From Ornithinimicrobium cavernae (lineage in GTDB: Bacteria; Actinomycetota; Actinomycetes; Actinomycetales; Dermatophilaceae): a stretch of DNA of 64,000 nt. Every line of letters begins with the position of its first letter. Position 1 is the stretch's first letter. The notes beneath the pieces are model-generated. The model saw nothing but the letters and a program-made list of their open reading frames with translations. It had not been told where the DNA came from and did no database searches. Below are positions 45,889 to 53,348 of the stretch, one piece after another. Location: the NCBI RefSeq assembly GCF_003121625.1, contig NZ_QDDJ01000005.1:1-64000 (forward strand), in the 5' to 3' direction. The translations under genes and the position numbers were made by a program.

Positions 45889-46704
45889 TCAGCTCCAGCT
45901 GACCGGGGCCTCCAGGTAGGCGTTCTCGCTGAAGCCGCCGTCGATCTCACGGACGCCGGTCCACACCGCACCGGTCACCTCCTGGCCCTCGGGTGCCAGT
46001 GCCACGTTGCACGTGGTGGCCGTCGCGCCGGTGACGAAGTCCTCGAAGTACTCGTTGGGGCACTCGGCGATGCCTGTGCTGATGACGATCAGGCCCTGGG
46101 CGGGGCTGCCGTCGTCGAGCACACCCTCGAAGCCGGGCTCAAGGTTCGTGCCGCCCTCGTCGCCCTCGGCGTAGAGCACCTCGTGCTCGGACATGATGAA
46201 GTACGGGGTCATCCCCTTGTACTCCTCCGTGTCCTCGAACAGCTCGAAGAACGAGGCGTCGCCCTTCACGATCTCGGTGACGGAGGACTCGACGTACCCG
46301 AAGGCGTAGTATTCCTCACCCTCCTCGCGCTCCTGGGTGTGCAGGACGGCCGGCTCGCCGAAGGCCAGCTCGGTGCCCGGCGCAGCCGTCTCGAAGTCCG
46401 CGGCCGCGCCACCCTCGGCGGGAGCCTCGGTCTCCGCGGCGGCATCGGCGCCGTCCTGGGTCTCCGCCGCGACGTCGTCGGCCGGGGCCCCGGTGACCTC
46501 GGTGCTCTCGGGCGCCTCCGTCTCGGCCGCCGCGTCGGCGGTCTCTTCGGTCTCCTCGGGGGTGTCCGCGACCTCCTCCTGGGCCGCGTCGGGGGCCGGA
46601 GTCTCCTCCTCGCCACCGCAGGCGGTGAGCAGGAGGGCTGCCGCGGCTGCCGCGCTGACCAGGCCGAGGCCACGGCGGGTGGTGTTCAGGTTCGTACGCT
46701 TCAT
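45889..46704 (-). CDS. Lipoprotein with acidic disordered linker, unknown function
   Basis: 271 residues: a basic N-terminus and lipobox LLTAC (Cys29), an Ala/Glu/Thr/Pro-rich acidic linker (about 32-105), and a C-terminal domain (about 106-271) with two cysteines (AECPNEY, TTCNVAL) that may form a disulfide. The ATG at 46704 has GAGGAG 8 nt upstream. The family is not recognised; the architecture is common for actinobacterial cell-surface lipoproteins. Divergent from ychF. Confidence 0.8.
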   Translation of the reverse strand: MKRTNLNTTRRGLGLVSAAAAAALLLTACGGEEETPAPDAAQEEVADTPEETEETADAAAETEAPESTEVTGAPADDVAAETQDGADAAAETEAPAEGGAAADFETAAPGTELAFGEPAVLHTQEREEGEEYYAFGYVESSVTEIVKGDASFFELFEDTEEYKGMTPYFIMSEHEVLYAEGDEGGTNLEPGFEGVLDDGSPAQGLIVISTGIAECPNEYFEDFVTGATATTCNVALAPEGQEVTGAVWTGVREIDGGFSENAYLEAPVSWS

Positions 46705-46876
46705 GTCTGTGCTCCTCTGTGTCTCCCCCTGGCGGCGAGGGGGTCAACTCGAACCGCCATGGAAACCGACGGCGTGAGTGGGGTGCTGGTTCCGGCCCGA
46801 GGGAAACTTTGACGAACCTTGACCTTCCGGCCGCGCGGCCGGAGGGCCGGTCGCCGGCCGGTAGACTCCTGACCCC

Positions 46877-47962
46877 GTGGCACTCACTATCGGAATCGTT
46901 GGCCTGCCCAACGTCGGCAAGTCGACCCTCTTCAACGCCCTGACCAAGAACACGGTGCTCGCGGCGAACTACCCGTTCGCCACGATCGAGCCCAACATCG
47001 GGGTGGTGCCGCTGGCGGACCGCCGGCTCGACCGGCTCGCCGAGATCTTCGGCAGCGCCCGGATCCTGCCCGCGCCCGTCAGCTTCGTGGACATCGCCGG
47101 CATCGTGCGCGGTGCGTCCGAGGGCGAGGGGCTGGGCAACAAGTTCCTGGCCAACATCCGCGAGGCGGACGCGATCTGCCAGGTGGTCCGCGCCTTCGTG
47201 GACGACGACGTGGTCCACGTCGACGGGCGGGTCAGCCCCAAGGACGACATCGAGACGATCAACACCGAGCTGGTCCTGGCCGACCTGCAGACGCTCGAGT
47301 CCGCCGTCCCGCGGCTCGAGAAGGAGGTCAAGGGCAAGAAGACCGACAAGGCCGTGCTCGACACCGCCCTGGCCGCGCAGAAGGTCCTGGAGCAGGGGGA
47401 CACCCTCTTTGCGAAGGGGGCCGCGGCCGGTGTCGACATGGACCTGGCGCGGGGCCTGGGACTGCTAACCACCAAGCCGTTCCTGTATGTCTTCAACCTC
47501 GACGAGGAGGGGCTCACCGACACCGCGCTGCACGATGAGCTGGCGGCCCTGGTGGCCCCCGCCGAGGCGATCTACCTCAACGCCAAGCTCGAGGCGGACC
47601 TCGCCGAGCTCGATGAGGACGAGGCCGCCGAGCTGCTCGAGTCGGTGGGCGTCTCCGAGCCCGGCATGGTGCAGCTGGCCCGGGTCGGCTTCCAGAACCT
47701 CGGCCTGCAGACCTACCTGACCGCAGGGCCCAAGGAGACCCGGGCCTGGACGATCCGCAACGGCTGGACCGCTCCCCAGGCGGCGGGCGTGATCCACACC
47801 GACTTCCAGCGGGGCTTCATCAAGGCCGAGGTGGTCTCCTTCGAGGACCTGGACGCGGCCGGCTCCATGGCTGACGCCCGGGCCGCTGGCAAGGTCCGGA
47901 TCGAGGGCAAGGACTACGTGATGGCCGACGGTGACGTGGTGGAGTTCCGGTTTAACGTCTAG
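46877..47962 (+). CDS. ychF: Redox-regulated ATPase YchF (Obg/HflX superfamily)
   Basis: 361 residues: Walker A GLPNVGKST (9-17), FVDIAGIVRGASEGEGLGN (G3 and switch), a helical insertion, NLDEEG in the nucleotide specificity position, and a C-terminal TGS domain. YchF prefers ATP over GTP and is linked to ribosome and stress biology. The GTG at 46877 has TAGACT (46862-46867) 9 nt upstream and no ribosome site. The last codons are TTT AAC GTC TAG, unusual here, and the 3' end is duplicated 1.1 kb downstream. Confidence 0.95.
   Translation: MALTIGIVGLPNVGKSTLFNALTKNTVLAANYPFATIEPNIGVVPLADRRLDRLAEIFGSARILPAPVSFVDIAGIVRGASEGEGLGNKFLANIREADAICQVVRAFVDDDVVHVDGRVSPKDDIETINTELVLADLQTLESAVPRLEKEVKGKKTDKAVLDTALAAQKVLEQGDTLFAKGAAAGVDMDLARGLGLLTTKPFLYVFNLDEEGLTDTALHDELAALVAPAEAIYLNAKLEADLAELDEDEAAELLESVGVSEPGMVQLARVGFQNLGLQTYLTAGPKETRAWTIRNGWTAPQAAGVIHTDFQRGFIKAEVVSFEDLDAAGSMADARAAGKVRIEGKDYVMADGDVVEFRFNV
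47938..47960 (+). repeat. Left copy of the 23-bp ychF-end direct repeat (att-like)
   Basis: The sequence from GGTGGAGTTCCGG to AACGTCT encodes the YchF C-terminus VEFRFNV. It recurs at 49056-49078 with one mismatch (T at 47953 against C at 49071). It marks the left junction of the inserted segment. Confidence 0.85.
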
Positions 47963-47989
47963 CGTTATTGACGCTCTGCGTTATACGCT
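47961..47989 (+). promoter_or_regulatory. higBA promoter/operator
   Basis: AGCGTTATTGACGCT (47961-47975) and GCGTTATACGC (47979-47989) are two related short inverted repeats immediately after the ychF stop. The second contains TATACG (47982-47987), 8 nt before the higB GTG, so HigA binding would block its own promoter. Confidence 0.5.
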
Positions 47990-47995
47990 GGTCGC

Positions 47996-48277
47996 GTGAT
48001 CAGATCGTTCGGGAGCAAGGACACCGAACGGCTGTGGCGTCGTGAGCGTGTGCCATCCATCGATCCTCGGATCCAGCGGGTAGCGCTGCGCAAGCTTCGT
48101 CAGGTGGGATCCGCGATCGCGTTGAGTGACTTGCGGACGCCACCGGGAAATCGTCTCGAGGCGCTGAAGGGCGATCGAGTCGGACAGCACGGCAGCAGGA
48201 TCAACGACCAGTGGCGGATCTGTTTCGTGTGGACGGACGCCGGACCGGAGGAGGTGGAGATCGTTGACTACCATTGA
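47996..48277 (+). CDS. higB: HigB-type toxin (RelE/ParE superfamily)
   Basis: 93 residues of the HigB mRNA-interferase type: IRSFGSKDTERLWRRERV at the N-terminus, RLEALKGDR and NDQWRICFVWTDAGPEEVEIVDYH at the C-terminus, the usual RelE-fold ending with a catalytic-region Arg/Tyr/His. These toxins cleave translated mRNA on the ribosome. Toxin-first order and 14-nt overlap with the antitoxin are typical of higBA. The GTG at 47996 has no ribosome site, so it may be leaderless. Confidence 0.92.
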   Translation: MIRSFGSKDTERLWRRERVPSIDPRIQRVALRKLRQVGSAIALSDLRTPPGNRLEALKGDRVGQHGSRINDQWRICFVWTDAGPEEVEIVDYH

Positions 48278-48566
48278 CAAGATCGCGCCGATCCACCCGG
48301 GCGAGGTCCTCATGGAGGACTTCATCGAGGGATTCGGGATCACTCAGAACAAGCTCGCCGTGTCGATCGGAGTGCCGCCGCGACGCATCAACGAGATCGT
48401 GCACGGCAAGCGGGGGATCACGGCGGACACGGCGTTGCGGCTTGCGAAGTACTTCGGCACGTCGGCGGAGTTTTGGATCAGTCTGCAGAGCCACTACGAG
48501 CTGGATCGCGCGGAGGATCGCGCAGGCAAGCAGATCGACGCGATCACGCCACTGGGTGCCGCGTGA
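48264..48566 (+). CDS. higA: HigA-type antitoxin (XRE helix-turn-helix)
   Basis: 100 residues: HPGEVLMEDFIEGFGITQNKLAVSIGVPPRRINEIVHGKRGITADTALRL is the classic HigA HTH (about 11-60), followed by KYFGTSAEFWISLQSHYEL. It neutralises HigB and represses the promoter. TTG at 48264 is used because the conserved IHPGEVL follows and GGAG is 4 nt upstream; it overlaps higB. Confidence 0.92.
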   Translation: MTTIDKIAPIHPGEVLMEDFIEGFGITQNKLAVSIGVPPRRINEIVHGKRGITADTALRLAKYFGTSAEFWISLQSHYELDRAEDRAGKQIDAITPLGAA

Positions 48567-48606
48567 TCTCGACTGCGTGCCGAACTGTTTCGAGACGGGG
48601 AGCCGT

Positions 48607-49029
48607 GTGAGCGATTTCGTGGCTTATGAGCCGAGCGCGCGTTCGGTGATTTCTCAAGGGGCGGTCGGAATCAGGGCAGCGAAGCCGGATGATGTTCGTG
48701 GCCTGGCGGCTGTGATGTCTTCTCGCGGCGGCACGGTCGAGGAACATCTCGATGCTGCCGGTCAGTTGATCGAGCGGCTTCCGGTCCTCCTGATGGCCGA
48801 GAAGGATGGTGTCGCCGTCGGCTGGTGCGGTATCCAGGCTGTTCTGCGCGTGACCGCGGATTCCGTGCCAGGAGAGCCAGTCCTCAGCGTGATCAACGCC
48901 CGGAATCCCGCGTCGATCGACTTGCACACCGGCCTGGGGTTCGTCGAAGTCGCTCGAGCGGCGACCTTCGCCGGAATCGCTTTCACGGGCGGTGAGGGAG
49001 TCCTGCTGAGCGTCTCTGACCCCAGTTGA
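48607..49029 (+). pseudogene. Decayed GNAT acetyltransferase, motif A missing
   Basis: 140 codons from GTG 48607 (GGGGAG 5 nt upstream). The N-terminal part (about 20-78) is GNAT-like and the end NARNPASIDLHTGLGFVEVARAATFAGIAFTGGEGVLL matches the usual GNAT C-terminus. The acetyl-CoA-binding segment expected between WCGIQAV and VINARNPAS is replaced by about 15 unrelated residues, consistent with an internal in-frame deletion. Probably inactive as an acetyltransferase. Alternatively, it could have a non-enzymatic role. Confidence 0.6.
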
Positions 49030-49055
49030 TCAGATGGCCTTTTGTGCCGGAATGC

Positions 49056-49078
49056 GGTGGAGTTCCGGTTCAACGTCT
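49056..49078 (+). repeat. Right copy of the 23-bp ychF-end direct repeat (att-like)
   Basis: 22 of 23 positions match 47938-47960. It is followed by TGA in the ychF frame (TTC AAC GTC TGA), so it looks like the displaced original end of ychF. It carries no gene itself. Confidence 0.85.
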
Positions 49079-49110
49079 GACAATCGCTGTGGCGGAAGGG
49101 CGGTAAGCCA

Positions 49111-49575
49111 GTGGACTCCCGCCAGACAGAGGGATCTCAACTGCGTCCTGGTGCAAAATATTGGGCGATGCTCGCCGCAGTGGCGATGCTGGCGGTCGGC
49201 GGGTGCGCGATGTATCTCTCCTGGGGCGTGTGGGGCGTCTTCGTGGCCTGCAGCGCCCTGACGCTGGTGGCCTCGAGTGCTCCGGCGTTGGTTCTCCTGC
49301 CTCGGTCCGCGGTCACCGGCACTCTGGTCCTCCGCGTGGCGTCGTGCGCCTTGTGGCTCATGCTCATCGGGTGGGGACTGGTCGCGCTGCTGACCCCCGA
49401 GCACGCGATCGGGTGGTGGCTACCGGGCAGAGGCACCAGCGGCCTTCAAGTGGAGGATGAGTCCGACGCACACCTGGCGGGTTGGGCCCTGCTCGGCCTC
49501 GGGGCCTTCTCCGCCGTGACCACGATCGCGGTCGGAATCCTCCCGCTCCTGCGCGAAGCGCGAGCGAGCCGCTAG
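49111..49575 (+). CDS. Hypothetical membrane protein
   Basis: 154 residues with about four membrane helices (roughly 18-36, 40-60, 68-92 and 120-146). A short extracellular loop GRGTSGLQVEDESDAH lies before the last one. No family recognised. The GTG at 49111 has only a weak GGAAGGG about ten nt upstream; ATG 49168 is an alternative. It lies just outside the repeat-bounded segment. Confidence 0.55.
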   Translation: MDSRQTEGSQLRPGAKYWAMLAAVAMLAVGGCAMYLSWGVWGVFVACSALTLVASSAPALVLLPRSAVTGTLVLRVASCALWLMLIGWGLVALLTPEHAIGWWLPGRGTSGLQVEDESDAHLAGWALLGLGAFSAVTTIAVGILPLLREARASR

Positions 49576-49694
49576 ATTTCGCGTGATCCCCCTGCCTGGC
49601 GCGCCGCGTGCCAAGGTGCGAGTAGTCGTCGAGCGATCTCGTGCCTATGAGCCAATCGCGCCGGAGGCTCCTGAGGCGGCGCCTGCCACGACCG

Positions 49695-50327
49695 CTACGT
49701 CTCCTTCGATTTCCACTCGACGTCGACCGGGATGCGTCGGCGTTCGAACTGAGAGATGACCGACTCATGAAGTGGCATGTAGTCGACGGCAGGGTAATGA
49801 ACGACCTTGACCTTCAGTTCCGGCACACCGTCCTTCGTGACAATCCTCGGGATACCCAGGTGCTCCTTGAGGTGGAGCACGAAGGCACGATTCAGGTCAG
49901 CCCGATCCCAACTGATCTGAAGTGGTGCCCGGTTGTAGTACGTGATGCTGGTGACGTGAGAAATGCCTTCCCAGGGGATCTCGTAGCCTCCCTGCACCGT
50001 GATCCCCTGCGAAGATAACTCCAGGTCGATCGCGTCATCGCCCTTGCGCGCAGCGCCCGCCAGGCCAGTGGTCATTCCGATGCAGCCGAAGATGATGCTG
50101 ATCCCCCCAAGCGTCGTCGGCATCCCGCTGAGAACGATCTGCGAAAGATAGCTCGACGTGTGGGGAAGGTCATTGAGGATCAGGTACAGGCCCGGCCCGA
50201 GCATGGCAAAGCCGAACAGGAGGTTGCTGAGGCTCCTGTCTATCCTCGGCCAGTAGTGGGAGCTGGAGACGGTGAACCCGTGGGCGACGCGATCGCGCGA
50301 TCTTGGATGCCTCAAGGCGTTGTGCAC
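49695..50327 (-). CDS. Hypothetical membrane protein with PH-like domain
   Basis: 210 residues: two adjacent membrane helices (about 33-52 and 66-92) and a cytoplasmic domain (about 100-210) reminiscent of bacterial PH-like proteins (IDLELSSQGITVQGGYEIPWEGISHVTSITYYNRAP). The GTG at 50327 has GAGGAAG upstream. Base composition is lower in GC than flanking genes, as with its neighbours. Function unknown. Confidence 0.6.
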   Translation of the reverse strand: MHNALRHPRSRDRVAHGFTVSSSHYWPRIDRSLSNLLFGFAMLGPGLYLILNDLPHTSSYLSQIVLSGMPTTLGGISIIFGCIGMTTGLAGAARKGDDAIDLELSSQGITVQGGYEIPWEGISHVTSITYYNRAPLQISWDRADLNRAFVLHLKEHLGIPRIVTKDGVPELKVKVVHYPAVDYMPLHESVISQFERRRIPVDVEWKSKET

Positions 50328-50602
50328 TCACTTCCTCTTGACATGACTGCTCTTCGGGGCTCGAACCTGGAGCGCTGTTTTCGTTGTCGTCCCACAGCTC
50401 TATGCCCATCCTCGCAGTCGCGCTTTCAGTGGCGGGCCGCCGACGACCCCACTCCTGCTCATCGTTGCAGCCGGCGTCACGCCTGTGTGACCCGTGACGT
50501 CCCCCGACGTGTCGGCCAGTGCCTCGAGCTTGTCCGGTCGTGCGTGAGCGCGTACCGCTTCCGGCTCACCATCCGCAGAGTGCGGTCGCGGTGGATCGTG
50601 GC
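50328..50602. other. 275-bp spacer without recognised gene
   Basis: No convincing ORF. GGTTCGAGCCCC on the minus strand near 50357-50368 resembles a tRNA T-loop, but its stem does not pair and there is no anticodon arm. This marks the end of the lower-GC zone. Confidence 0.4.
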
Positions 50603-51384
50603 TCAGCGCGGGTCGCCGGTGATGATCCAGAGGTGGCCGAAGGGGTCGCGCACACGTCCTCCCTCTTGCCGTACGGGCGGTTCTCGATGGGGACGACGAC
50701 CTCTCCGCCCCCGTCGGCCATCCTCGCGGCCACATCATCCTGGTCCGCGCACTCGATCTCGACGAGCACGGGCGCACCGCCGAGTTCGTCGGGCGCGATC
50801 CAGCCCCACTCCGCCACGGCTGGGGACACCGTGAAGCTGAACCCGTCGAGGCGGTGGATCACCGCGACCGGGAGTCCGTCGGGGTCGGTGGCGCGGAGGA
50901 TCTGCTCGGCACCCAGGGCCTCCTGGTAGTAGGCAGACGCCAGGTCTGGATCCGGCACGATCAACCGGGGCGAGACGCGTGTGACGCGTGTGCGGTCGCT
51001 CCGTGGACCGCCATGGTGGGCGAGCACGTTGATGGTCGTCCCGCCCGGATCCTCCACGAAGAACCGCCGGACACCCCAGGGCTCGTCAGTGAGCGGGTAG
51101 ACCACACGCAGACCGCGACCGAGCGCGGCGGCGTGCGCCGTGTCGACGGCCTCTGGCCGGCCCAGGTCGATCCCGAAGGACGGCTGCGGGTGCTCGAACC
51201 CGACCGGTGGGACGAGGACCTGGGCGGTGCGGTTGGCCGGAGAGGTCAGCCCGAGCACCGGTCGTTCCATCGACAGGGTCAGGCCGAGCACCTCGGTGTA
51301 GAACGCCCGTGAGGCGTCCACGTCCTGTCCGGGTGCGTAGCAGATCGTCCGGATCGGGCGGGCAACGTCGTTCGCTTCAGGCAT
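50603..51384 (-). pseudogene. Tandem VOC (glyoxalase) domain protein with 3' frameshift
   Basis: Two VOC domains (about 10-125 and 135-260): IRTICYAPGQDVDASRAFYTEVLGL, VRRFFVEDPGGTTINVLAH, RLIVPDPDLASAYYQEALGA. In the second, the frame reads GKREDVCATPSATSG, but the +1 frame gives GRVRDPFGHLWIITGDPR then a stop at 50603, the normal VOC ending. A single G seems missing near 50658-50665 (GAGGGAGG on the minus strand). The uncorrected ORF runs to 50566. A sequencing error or a real recent frameshift are both possible. Confidence 0.75.
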
Positions 51385-51441
51385 CGGTGTCTCCTATCGG
51401 CGCTCGGGTGCACCCCGACGGTTGCGGGGCGTGGGTGCCGC

Positions 51442-51945
51442 TCAGGCACCCACCAGGCGGTTCGCGAGGGTCGACATCGTGTAGATGCCGACGGTGAACA
51501 CGATGTCGAGGGCGTGTTCACGGGTGAAGCCGGCGGCGAGAAAGCTGCGCACCGCGGGGTCCGGCAGGTCCCCTGAGGTCCCCAGGAGCCGCTCGGTGAA
51601 GAGTCGCGCTTCCTCGAGGGCCGGATCGCTCAGGGCGGTGCGGTTCGTGAGGGCCTCGAGATGTGCCGATCCACCGAGGGACGCCAGCGTGGCGCCGTGG
51701 ATGCGCAGGCAGATCCCGCAACCGTTCCGCGCCGCGACGGTGAGGATGACGACCTCGCGGGCGAGCGGCGGGAGGCTCGTCCGCTCCACGGCAGCAGACC
51801 CGGCGAGGAAGCCCGTCAGCAGGGCCGGGGACTCGGCTTGCAGCGCCACGGCGCGGGGCACGGCACCGAACTTCTTGGCCACCTGTTGCATCGCCGGCAC
51901 CGAAGCGGCCGGCGCGGTCTCCAGGGTGTGTGGTGTGAAGGTCAT
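51442..51945 (-). CDS. AhpD-like / carboxymuconolactone decarboxylase family protein
   Basis: 167 residues with the redox motif CGIC plus His (Cys76, Cys79, His83, in ARNGCGICLRIHG), characteristic of AhpD-type alkylhydroperoxidases. The ATG at 51945 has GGAG 9 nt upstream; the frame is open to 52050 but the upstream residues are not conserved-looking. It is divergent from a marR gene with a shared perfect palindrome, suggesting repression relieved by oxidants or electrophiles. Confidence 0.92.
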   Translation of the reverse strand: MTFTPHTLETAPAASVPAMQQVAKKFGAVPRAVALQAESPALLTGFLAGSAAVERTSLPPLAREVVILTVAARNGCGICLRIHGATLASLGGSAHLEALTNRTALSDPALEEARLFTERLLGTSGDLPDPAVRSFLAAGFTREHALDIVFTVGIYTMSTLANRLVGA

Positions 51946-51993
51946 GACAGGGACTCCCGTCCTCGGGTGTCGGCAGGGGCACGCGGCCACGAG

Positions 51994-52012
51994 TAGACAA
52001 TGACATTGTCTA
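51994..52012. promoter_or_regulatory. MarR operator, 19-bp perfect palindrome
   Basis: TAGACAATG-A-CATTGTCTA (51994-52012) is perfectly symmetric and overlaps TATACT (52011-52016) for marR and a mirrored TATAGA on the other strand. A further half site, TTGTCTAT, covers 52056-52063 at the marR start codon. One dimer could control both divergent genes. Confidence 0.8.
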
Positions 52013-52061
52013 TACTCGGCACCGTACAAGTCGCGGAGCGGGTTGGTCAAGGAGGTTGTCT

Positions 52062-52544
52062 ATGGTGGACGGGCGCGACACACCGGGCCGTCCGGCCTAT
52101 GAGCTGGCGCTCCTCCTTCTGGGGGCCTTCGAGCGGCTGACCGACGGGGTCCACGCACGACTCGCCCAGGAGGGTCACCCGGGCGTGACCTCCACGCACG
52201 GTTTCGCGATGCAGGCCGTCGGCTCGGGGGCGACCACCAGGGACGTCGCTGCGACGTTGGGCGTCTCCAAGCAGGCGGCGGCGAAGACGGTGGAGCGGCT
52301 GATCGACATGGGATACCTCGAAGCGCACGTCGACCCCAGGGACGCGCGTGCGCGCATCCTCACGCACACCGATCGCGGCCGCGACATGCTGCGACGCAGC
52401 GAACACGCCTTCGAGGTCCTCCGGTCGACCTGGGCGGGCCTGATCGGGCCGGACAACCTGACGGCGCTGGAGGACTCTCTGGCCCTGCTGAACGAGCACG
52501 AGCTCGGGCCGTCGCGTGAGGGCGGTGTTCTCGGGGCTGGCTGA
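52062..52544 (+). CDS. MarR family transcriptional regulator
   Basis: 160 residues with a winged helix (about 45-105): VTSTHGFAMQAV, ATTRDVAATLGVSKQAAAKTVERLIDMGYLE and the wing DPRDARARILTHTDRGRDML. Cysteine is absent, so redox sensing by thiols is unlikely in this protein itself. The ATG at 52062 has AAGGAGG 6 nt upstream. Likely represses itself and the AhpD-like gene. Confidence 0.93.
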   Translation: MVDGRDTPGRPAYELALLLLGAFERLTDGVHARLAQEGHPGVTSTHGFAMQAVGSGATTRDVAATLGVSKQAAAKTVERLIDMGYLEAHVDPRDARARILTHTDRGRDMLRRSEHAFEVLRSTWAGLIGPDNLTALEDSLALLNEHELGPSREGGVLGAG

Positions 52545-52575
52545 CCGTCGCTGGGCCTGCTCGGCAACCGTCGCG

Positions 52576-53187
52576 CTAGGGAGCAGCCGTCTCTCGTCGC
52601 TTCACGGGCAGCGTCTCGTGCTGCCTGCGTGCATAGGCCCGGGCAGCCCGCACGCGGTCGCCGCACCGCGTGGAGCACCAGTGGCGACGCGCGTGGGTGC
52701 GGAGCAGGAAGCGGTCACACGGCGCGGCCCCGCACAGCGCGAGCAGGGACCGTTCCTCGCCGGCGAGGAGGCCGGCGGCGTCATCGGAGATCCGCGCCAT
52801 GGCGTGCTCGACCAGTTGCGTCACCGGGTGCTGTGCCGACCGGAAGAATCCGGTGTCGTCGTGCTGGAGCGGCAGCGCGCTCGGAACCCGGGTGAGGGCC
52901 CGGTTGACCGCATCGAGGGCCTCCGGTGGCGGTGGCTCCGCGTGGACATCAGCCGTGAAGAGGGCGCGAAGGGTCTGCCTCAGGCCGGTGAGCTGTTGCT
53001 GACAGTAGGTCAGGAGCTCCGTGTCCCCGGGCACGAGATCGTGTCCGACCAGCCAGGCCGTGGCGTTCTCGGGGCTGGTCAGGCCGTCCCACAGGCCTCC
53101 GCCCGGCAGGGTGATGACGCTGTTCGCCAGGGCGAGGCTGACGTGGGCATCGGCGCCCGGCGCGGGCGGCAGTGGCTCCTTCAGCAT
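52576..53187 (-). CDS. CGNR zinc-finger / ABATE domain protein
   Basis: 203 residues: an N-terminal ABATE-type helical domain (about 1-145, with ALANSVITLPGG) and a C-terminal CGNR zinc finger (about 153-195; CGAAPCDRFL, HWCSTRCGDRVRAARAYARR) expected to bind DNA. Usually treated as a stress-associated transcription factor. The ATG at 53187 is 7 nt after TACCGT (leaderless pattern); GTG 53196 is also in frame. Confidence 0.88.
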   Translation of the reverse strand: MLKEPLPPAPGADAHVSLALANSVITLPGGGLWDGLTSPENATAWLVGHDLVPGDTELLTYCQQQLTGLRQTLRALFTADVHAEPPPPEALDAVNRALTRVPSALPLQHDDTGFFRSAQHPVTQLVEHAMARISDDAAGLLAGEERSLLALCGAAPCDRFLLRTHARRHWCSTRCGDRVRAARAYARRQHETLPVKRRETAAP

Positions 53188-53348
53188 GGGTCTCACGGTA
53201 CACGACGTTGCTTGACGTGAGGTCTGCTGTTGTCGCCTCGCCAGTCAGCCGGGACGGCCGGACGCAGCAGTCGTATGCGGACGGGCCGGGTCAGCCGCCC
53301 CCCTCGCCTGCCCTTGCGGTGACCGGCCCGGTGGGCTGGACTGGGCAG

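Larger units (their letters stand above)
47961..49078 (+). mobile_element. Small inserted element at the ychF 3' end carrying higBA
   Basis: A 1.1-kb lower-GC segment lies between two copies of the ychF 3' end. The right copy reads TTC AAC GTC TGA, the codon choice expected for this genome, whereas the present ychF end reads TTT AAC GTC TAG. This suggests the element brought a replacement 3' end and displaced the original one. Cargo is a HigB/HigA pair and a decayed GNAT gene. No integrase or transposase is visible, so mobility would need help in trans or has been lost. Confidence 0.65.

Noticed and set aside
45651-45971. Minus-strand ORF of 106 codons between the symporter and lipoprotein genes
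   Set aside because: It crosses a terminator-like hairpin and the lipoprotein 3' end, has no ribosome site and no family similarity.
50340-50375. tRNA-like T-loop (GGTTCGAGCCCC on the minus strand) at the edge of the lower-GC zone
   Set aside because: The T-stem pairs poorly and no D- or anticodon arm is present upstream.
47996-51384. Full phage or integrative element beginning at ychF
   Set aside because: No integrase, transposase, replication or structural gene is visible, so only a small or decayed element is claimed.
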